Position numbers and translations under genes: made by a program | In this document: positions 59,233 to 64,000 of the stretch, one piece after another | How positions within the stretch are numbered: the first letter of the stretch is position 1 | How the letters are laid out: each line of letters starts with the position of its first letter | The notes under the pieces: generated by a model | Seen by the model: only the letters and a program-made list of their open reading frames with translations | Told to the model about the DNA's origin: nothing | Databases searched by the model: none | Assembly: GCF_040538665.1 (NCBI RefSeq) | Contig: NZ_JBEWXT010000001.1 | Span: 3,374,501 to 3,438,500, forward strand | Origin: Aureibaculum sp. 2308TA14-22 | GTDB taxonomy: Bacteria; Bacteroidota; Bacteroidia; Flavobacteriales; Flavobacteriaceae | Direction: 5' to 3' | DNA: 64,000 nt

Positions 59233-60363
59233 TTATTTATTTATAAAATTCAATATTGTTCTAGTGATAAACTCTTGCTGTTCTTCTTCCAACTCAGTGT
59301 GCATCGGTAAAGAAATCACTGATTTTACCAACTGATTGGTTATGGGGAAATCCGATTCGTTATAGCGTTTATCAACATATGCTTTTTGACTGTGCAACGG
59401 AACGGGATAATAAATTGCACATGGTATGTTGTTGTCAATTAAATGTTTGTGCAGTGCATCTCTGTCAACATCAATTAGCCTCAATGTATATTGATGGAAT
59501 ACATGTGTGGTAAAACTACTTGTAATTGGGGTTATGATCTTATCGGATTTGGATAGGGCTTCATTATAATATTCAGCAGCTTTTCTTCTGGCGTTACAAT
59601 AGGCATCTAAATGAGGAAGTTTTGCACTTAATACAACTGCTTGAAGACTATCCAATCTTGAATTCACACCAACCTCATCATGATAATAGCGTTTGTACAT
59701 TCCGTGATTGACGATTCCTCGTAATTTATGTGCTAAACCATCATCATTAGTAAAAATTGCTCCACCATCTCCATAACAACCTAAATTTTTTGAAGGAAAA
59801 AAAGATGTTGTACCAACATTACCTATTGTTCCAGCTTTTTTTGATGTACCATTTGCAAAAGTATAATCTGCACCAATAGCTTGTGCATTGTCCTCAATAA
59901 CATAAAGGTTGTGCTCCTTAGCAACCTCCAAAACAGCCTCCATATTAGCACATTGTCCAAATAAATGTACAGGTATAATAGCTTTAGTTTTTGGAGTAAT
60001 AGCATTCTTCAATGCTTCAATATCTATATTAAACGTATCCGCTTCAACATCAACCAACACAGGTGTAAGTTTCAACAAGGCAATTACTTCAACGGTGGCT
60101 GCAAAAGTAAAGTCGGCCGTAATAACTTCGTCACCTTGCTCAAGTCCTAAACCCATCATGGCAATTTGCAAAGCATCGGTACCGTTGCCACACGGAATTA
60201 CATGCTTAACGTCTAAATAATTTTCTAAGTCTTTTTGGAATTGTTTTACTTGAGGACCGTTGATAAAAGATGTGTTATCAATTACATTTTGAATGGATGA
60301 ATCAATTTCACCTTTTATTTTTTGATATTGACTCTTTAAGTCAACCATTTGAATTGGTTTCAT
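59233..60363 (-). CDS. DegT/DnrJ/EryC1-family sugar aminotransferase
   Basis: A 376-residue PLP aminotransferase that adds an amino group to a keto-sugar nucleotide. Internal aldimine lysine is in FFPSKNLGCYGDGG (Lys192); other landmarks are CGNGTDALQIAMMGL, VHLFGQCANM and EDNAQAIGA. It resembles WbpE, which makes a diamino uronic acid, but no partner genes confirm it. First gene of the operon with ugd-type, galE and rfbB. A perfect -7 box lies in the 329-base upstream gap. Confidence 0.9.
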   Translation of the reverse strand: MKPIQMVDLKSQYQKIKGEIDSSIQNVIDNTSFINGPQVKQFQKDLENYLDVKHVIPCGNGTDALQIAMMGLGLEQGDEVITADFTFAATVEVIALLKLTPVLVDVEADTFNIDIEALKNAITPKTKAIIPVHLFGQCANMEAVLEVAKEHNLYVIEDNAQAIGADYTFANGTSKKAGTIGNVGTTSFFPSKNLGCYGDGGAIFTNDDGLAHKLRGIVNHGMYKRYYHDEVGVNSRLDSLQAVVLSAKLPHLDAYCNARRKAAEYYNEALSKSDKIITPITSSFTTHVFHQYTLRLIDVDRDALHKHLIDNNIPCAIYYPVPLHSQKAYVDKRYNESDFPITNQLVKSVISLPMHTELEEEQQEFITRTILNFINK

Positions 60364-60692
60364 TTAATCTGGTTTTTTTACAATAAACGCACAAAATTAC
60401 AAATTATTTAACGGCTAGTCATACAAATTCATATTTTAGCAAACTCTTTTGTATTTTCTATATAGCAGAGAGGTATATGTTGCAGTTTTTTTTGTTAAAA
60501 TTATTGCGATTTTTAGTAAAGAAATGACTCTTTTTACTGAAGATTATTAGAGGTGTTTTTGCTAAATTAAGAGCTACTATTAATTTAGAAATTTAAGCCA
60601 TTTGGCTTCATTTTATTTGCTTTAGTGAGTTTGAACAAGTAAGACAACTTATTGCAAAAGACCAAAAAACATATTTTGTAAAACTGAAAATT
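60364..60692. other. Divergent intergenic region
   Basis: This 329-base gap separates the divergent sugar-nucleotide operon and the Stealth/TupA genes. It holds the minus-strand -7 box at 60392-60399, a short 5-bp hairpin AAGCC/GGCTT (60595-60608) without a T-run, and TATTTTG (60672-60678) with a TTG 17 bases upstream as a weak candidate plus-strand promoter. No gene or RNA was recognised in the remainder, which is AT-rich. Confidence 0.6.
60392..60399 (-). promoter_or_regulatory. -7 box of the sugar-nucleotide operon
   Basis: Reads TAATTTTG on the minus strand, an exact TAnnTTTG, 28 bases before the aminotransferase ATG. A TTTG (60424-60427) lies 24 bases further, slightly longer than usual. 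Confidence 0.55.
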
Positions 60693-61607
60693 ATGTCAAT
60701 GAAAATGCGTAAATTCTTTCTAAGAATTCTAAAAGAAATGAATTTTTTACCACCAAAAAAATATGTTCATTACTTATATGAATATAAAACAGGTAAAAAA
60801 CTAAATTTAAAGAATCCAATAGAGTTTAATGAAAAGATTCAATGGTATAAAGTTTTTTACCATCCTAAAATTTTGAATCAGTTAGTTGATAAATATGCTG
60901 TTAGAACTTATGTTGAAGATAAAATTGGATCACAATTTTTGAATGAGATTTATGGTGTTTATAATTCTGCTGATGAAGTTGATTTTGATGAACTTCCAAA
61001 CCAATTTGTAATAAAAGCTGTTCATTCAAGTGGCGATAATTTAATTTGTGAAGATAAATCAAAACTCAATGTAAAAAAATGCCGTAAACTTTTTAAAAAA
61101 TGGTTAAATAAAAATCAATATTATAGAACAGGTCAAGAATGGGCATATAAGGATGTAAAACCTAGATTGATGGCAGAGAAATTCATGAAGGATGGAGATA
61201 GAAGTTCTTTGTTGGATTACAAGTTTTATTGTTTTAACGGAAAAGCAAAGTTTGTTGAAATTCATTTAGATAGAGAGCTTAACCATAAAAGAGCTTTTTT
61301 TGACTTGGACTTTAAAAAATTACCATATAGATATGTGGCTGTTGAAGAAGTAATAACAGAAAAGATTGAAAAACCGAGTAATTTTGATGAAATGATTTTA
61401 TTAGCTGAAGACCTCTCAAATAAACTTCCTTTTGTTAGGGTTGACTTTTATTCAATTCATGGGAAAACTATATTTGGTGAGATGACTTTTTACCCATCGG
61501 ACGGGAGAAAAGATTTTTACCCTGATGAGTATAATAAAATTATTGGTGATATGTTTGTGTTGCCTGAAATACCTAAAGGTCAAAAATATATTACTGAAGT
61601 AATATAG
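60693..61607 (+). CDS. TupA-like ATP-grasp protein
   Basis: A 304-residue protein similar to the ATP-grasp TupA of teichuronopeptide synthesis and to related capsule proteins. The N-terminal FNEKIQWYKVFYHP and the central FVIKAVHSSGDNLICEDKS segment, the KPRLMAEKFM and DYKFYCFNGKAKFVEIHLDR regions, and the C-terminal FVRVDFYSIHGKTIFGEMTFYPSDG are characteristic. Such enzymes join an amino acid or peptide-like group to a sugar carboxylate using ATP; others act as glycosyltransferase-like proteins. Upstream of two Stealth genes on the same strand. Confidence 0.85.
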   Translation: MSMKMRKFFLRILKEMNFLPPKKYVHYLYEYKTGKKLNLKNPIEFNEKIQWYKVFYHPKILNQLVDKYAVRTYVEDKIGSQFLNEIYGVYNSADEVDFDELPNQFVIKAVHSSGDNLICEDKSKLNVKKCRKLFKKWLNKNQYYRTGQEWAYKDVKPRLMAEKFMKDGDRSSLLDYKFYCFNGKAKFVEIHLDRELNHKRAFFDLDFKKLPYRYVAVEEVITEKIEKPSNFDEMILLAEDLSNKLPFVRVDFYSIHGKTIFGEMTFYPSDGRKDFYPDEYNKIIGDMFVLPEIPKGQKYITEVI

Positions 61608-61619
61608 GTTTATATAGTC

Positions 61620-61627
61620 TAGTTTTG
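61620..61627 (+). promoter_or_regulatory. -7 box before the first Stealth gene
   Basis: TAGTTTTG is an exact TAnnTTTG, 23 bases before the GTG at 61651. No -33 TTG at standard spacing. Confidence 0.45.
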
Positions 61628-61650
61628 AATATTCTTTAAGCAAACTATTA

Positions 61651-62610
61651 GTGGTAAATAATTTAAAAAATAACTTTCCAATTGATGCTGTCATTGCTTG
61701 GGTTGATGGAAATGATAAAGCTCATCAAGAGAAAATGTTACCTTTTGTTGAAAAAAGGCAATTAAATTTAAAAGAATTTAGAATAAGATTTAATCAAGTT
61801 GATGAGATAAAATTTACATTAGATTCAATACTAAAATTTGCACCATTTATTAGACATATATATATAGTAACAGATAATCAAACTCCATCATTTCTAAAAT
61901 TTGAAAGTAATCAATCAAAATATTCAAATATTTCAATAGTAGATCATAAAATTATTTTTTCTGGAGTGGAAGAGTATTTGCCTACTTTTAATAGCAGATC
62001 GATAGAAACCCGTCTATATAAAATACCTGACTTATCAGAGTATTTTATTTATTTTAATGATGATATGTTTTTAATAAATCCAGTAACACCAACTGACTTT
62101 TTTATTGATGGTTTTCCTGTTTTAAGAGGAAAATGGAAGAAGCTTGATGAAGATAAAAAGTTTAAAACATTTAAGGAAAAGTATTTAAAGAAAACAAAGC
62201 AAGGTAATCACAGAAAGGCACAACAAAAAGGAGCTAAAATTGCAGGTTTTAAAAAATATTATAAATTTCATCACACTCCAAAACCACTTAGAAAATCAAC
62301 CTTCGAAAGGTTTTTTGAATCTAACAAAGATATTGAAACTGAAAATATTAGATATAAATTTAGAAACTTACACCAATTTACACCTCAAGGCTTAGTTAAT
62401 CATATAGAAATTAAGAATAAAACATGTGTATTAAGCGACAATCTTCAACTTATTTATATGAAGCCGTTTAGATATTTTTTATGGCAACTTAAATATAAGT
62501 TGAATAATTCTGATAATAAATTATTCTTATGTTTACAAAGTTTAGATCGGTGCAAACCGAAAAAATTAGAGTACATCTTAAACTGGCTTGCCGTTTTAGT
62601 TAAGAAATAA
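61651..62610 (+). CDS. Stealth-family sugar-phosphate transferase, first copy
   Basis: A 319-residue Stealth protein from GTG 61651. The conserved regions appear in order: CR1 DAVIAWVDGNDKAH near the N-terminus; CR2 KFAPFIRHIYIVTDNQTPSF and NSRSIETRLYKIPDLSEYFIYFNDDMFLINPV; a CR3-like FHHTPKPLRKSTFERFFE; CR4-like FRNLHQFTPQGLVNH. The YFNDD residues fit the metal/nucleotide site. Stealth enzymes transfer hexose-1-phosphate units in capsules, giving phosphodiester-linked polymers. The donor sugar is unknown. A related gene follows 82 bases downstream. Confidence 0.9.
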   Translation: MVNNLKNNFPIDAVIAWVDGNDKAHQEKMLPFVEKRQLNLKEFRIRFNQVDEIKFTLDSILKFAPFIRHIYIVTDNQTPSFLKFESNQSKYSNISIVDHKIIFSGVEEYLPTFNSRSIETRLYKIPDLSEYFIYFNDDMFLINPVTPTDFFIDGFPVLRGKWKKLDEDKKFKTFKEKYLKKTKQGNHRKAQQKGAKIAGFKKYYKFHHTPKPLRKSTFERFFESNKDIETENIRYKFRNLHQFTPQGLVNHIEIKNKTCVLSDNLQLIYMKPFRYFLWQLKYKLNNSDNKLFLCLQSLDRCKPKKLEYILNWLAVLVKK

Positions 62611-62656
62611 TTTTAATTTGTAAATCAATAGAATTATTTAATAGTTTTTAAAACCA

Positions 62657-62664
62657 TATTTTTG
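62657..62664 (+). promoter_or_regulatory. -7 box before the second Stealth gene
   Basis: TATTTTTG is an exact TAnnTTTG, 28 bases before the ATG at 62693. No -33 TTG at standard spacing. Confidence 0.5.
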
Positions 62665-62692
62665 CCTAAAATCATTTTTTAACAATTAAACA

Positions 62693-63685
62693 ATGGAAAT
62701 AGATTTTGTAGTTTCATGGGTTGATATGGACGATCCTAAGTGGAAAGAAGAGTTTTATAAATATTCTGGGAAAATTGACAATACTGTTAATGAAATGTCA
62801 GAAGCTCGTTTTAGAGATTACGGGTTTTTAAAATACTGGTTTAGAGGTGTTGATAAATTTGCTCCTTGGGTTAGAAAAATTCACTTTGTTACTTGTGGTC
62901 AAAAACCAGAATGGCTTGATGATACCAACCCTAAAATAAATCTAGTTAATCATTCTGACTACATTCCAAACAAATATCTACCTATATTTAATTCCTCTTT
63001 AATTGAAATACATTTGCATCGTATTCCAGATCTTGCTGAGCATTTTGTTTATTTTAATGATGATTTTTATATTATAAATAAATTAAAACCTGAAAGATTT
63101 TTCACGAACGGATTGCCTAATGATATTGCTGCTTTTAGACACAATTTAGGACTTAGCCTTTGGAATAAGTGTTTAAAAAATAATATTAGGGTAATTAATA
63201 GTAAATTTAACAAAAAGGAAGTATTCAAAAGAGATGCCGAAAAATGGTATCATCCAAGTTATGGTAGTAGAGGTAGATTAGCTAAGTTGTTAAAATGGTA
63301 TCCAAAATTTATTACACTTCGCACACCCCATAATGCACAACCTTATTTAAAAGAAACATTTAAAGAAGTTTGGGAGTATGCAGGTGATAAATTATGGGAG
63401 GTTTCTAAAAATAGGTTTAGAAATAAAAAAGATTTTACGCAAGAGTTATTCAGAACTTGGCAAATTTGTCAATCTAATTTCATGCCATATAACACTTATA
63501 AAGACACCAAAATGTTTCCTTTATTAATTAAATCTAAACAAGCTATTAAAGCTGTTAAAGATCAATCATATTCACTTGTGTGTTTAAATGATAACTCAAA
63601 TGTGCGAAATTATGAACAGGTTATAAAAGAACTTGATAATTCATTTAAAACAATATTACCTGAAAAATCATCTTTTGAGTTATAA
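62693..63685 (+). CDS. Stealth-family sugar-phosphate transferase, second copy
   Basis: A 330-residue Stealth protein, clearly diverged from its neighbour. CR1 reads DFVVSWVDMDDPKWK; CR2 includes RDYGFLKYWFRGVDKFAPWVRKIHFVTCGQKPEWL and NSSLIEIHLHRIPDLAEHFVYFNDDFYIIN; CR3-like RTPHNAQPYLKETF and CR4-like LFRTWQICQSNFMPY follow. It probably adds a second phosphate-linked sugar or acts on a different acceptor than the first copy. A TATTTTTG -7 box suggests it can be transcribed alone. Confidence 0.9.
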   Translation: MEIDFVVSWVDMDDPKWKEEFYKYSGKIDNTVNEMSEARFRDYGFLKYWFRGVDKFAPWVRKIHFVTCGQKPEWLDDTNPKINLVNHSDYIPNKYLPIFNSSLIEIHLHRIPDLAEHFVYFNDDFYIINKLKPERFFTNGLPNDIAAFRHNLGLSLWNKCLKNNIRVINSKFNKKEVFKRDAEKWYHPSYGSRGRLAKLLKWYPKFITLRTPHNAQPYLKETFKEVWEYAGDKLWEVSKNRFRNKKDFTQELFRTWQICQSNFMPYNTYKDTKMFPLLIKSKQAIKAVKDQSYSLVCLNDNSNVRNYEQVIKELDNSFKTILPEKSSFEL

Positions 63686-63821
63686 AATATAAATCTAAAG
63701 CAATAATTTTTTTTCAAATTCGGCTTTTGTAGGAATTGGAGATTATCAGTTGTCAATTGTAAAAACTGCATTTAAGGAGTTTGATTTAACCATTTTGGGC
63801 GTTGTAATATTTAAATTAATT

Positions 63822-64000
63822 ATGAAGAATATACTTTTACGAGAAAAGTTAACATCCTATTTCAACGTAGTTTTTGAAGAAGAATTGATTGACGAAATAA
63901 TCCGTGTAGGTATATATAAAAAAGTTAAGAAAAATGAACTATTGTTGGATTTAGGTGATAAATTCGATAAGATTCCACTTATTCTTTCTGGAGCCATAAA
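63822..64000 (+). CDS. Crp/Fnr-family regulator, N-terminal fragment
   Basis: The first 59 codons of a gene that continues past the window end. The visible N-terminus has YFNVVFEEELIDEIIRVGIYKKVKKNELLLDLGDKFDKIPLILSGAI, in line with the cyclic-nucleotide-binding beta-barrel of Bacteroidota Crp/Fnr regulators (compare the GDxxxxIPLLxxGxI pattern). The DNA-binding domain and any ligand site are outside the window. The frame is also open upstream of the ATG to 63699, but with no start codon in a convincing context, so the ATG is preferred. Confidence 0.72.
   Translation, partial: MKNILLREKLTSYFNVVFEEELIDEIIRVGIYKKVKKNELLLDLGDKFDKIPLILSGAI

Noticed and set aside
60595-60608. AAGCC/GGCTT hairpin as a terminator
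   Set aside because: Only 5 bp and no immediate T-run.
1-64000. CRISPR array, tRNA or rRNA genes, insertion sequence, prophage
   Set aside because: No regularly spaced repeats, cloverleaf-like sequence, transposase or phage gene was seen on reading the intergenic regions and translated products.

Overview
The window is AT-rich DNA from a bacterium of the phylum Bacteroidota, most likely a marine-type member of the Flavobacteriaceae. Several lines agree: a type IX secretion sorting domain (35755-36096), repeated TAnnTTTG -7 promoter boxes with little Shine-Dalgarno signal, the fused DAHP synthase/chorismate mutase, class II HMG-CoA reductase, flavobacterial DUF families, and frequent GTG/TTG starts. 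No tRNA, rRNA, CRISPR array, insertion sequence or prophage was recognised.

Region 1 (1-4769) is the edge of a sialoglycan-use locus: the end of an exo-sialidase, a mutarotase-symporter fusion (NanM-like kelch domain joined to a sodium:solute symporter) and a lipoprotein sulfatase. A REP-like palindrome lies between the convergent sialidase and symporter genes.

Region 2 (4864-9135) is the phenylalanine/tyrosine operon: prephenate dehydratase, an aminotransferase, prephenate dehydrogenase, and DAHP synthase/chorismate mutase. It is preceded by what looks like a complete translation-coupled attenuator: promoter, 29-residue leader peptide with eight consecutive Tyr/Phe codons, a competing antiterminator arm, and a terminator. 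This is the most interesting regulatory signal in the window.

Region 3 (9233-39139) is mostly chromosomal core. It starts with a DUF4846 lipoprotein and an ECF sigma/anti-sigma/outer-membrane-protein module with its own ECF-type promoter. Then come Kbp-like LysM/BON, upp, trmB, an alkyltransferase-like protein, cystathionine gamma-synthase, tdk-alr-mscL, a MOSC-GH3-M23 operon, gmk-nadD, yicC, superoxide dismutase, HMG-CoA reductase, a POT transporter, a thioredoxin, an ABC-F ATPase, an exonuclease, and a PhoB/PhoR-like two-component pair with 11-bp repeats in its promoter.

Region 4 (38090-60363, mainly minus strand) is a surface-polysaccharide locus. Wzz-like, Wzx, Wzy-like, glycosyltransferase, acetyltransferase, ligase and initiating phosphoglycosyltransferase genes run nearly gap-free and continue into purD and a further glycosyltransferase. 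Upstream on the same strand lie rnpA, a C-terminal processing protease and a DUF6909 protein. A second minus-strand cluster (55800-60363) makes nucleotide sugars: a sugar aminotransferase, UDP-sugar dehydrogenase, GalE and RfbB. Diverging from it on the plus strand (60693-63685) are a TupA-like ATP-grasp protein and two Stealth-family sugar-phosphate transferases, suggesting a phosphodiester-linked capsule. The window ends inside a Crp/Fnr-type regulator gene.
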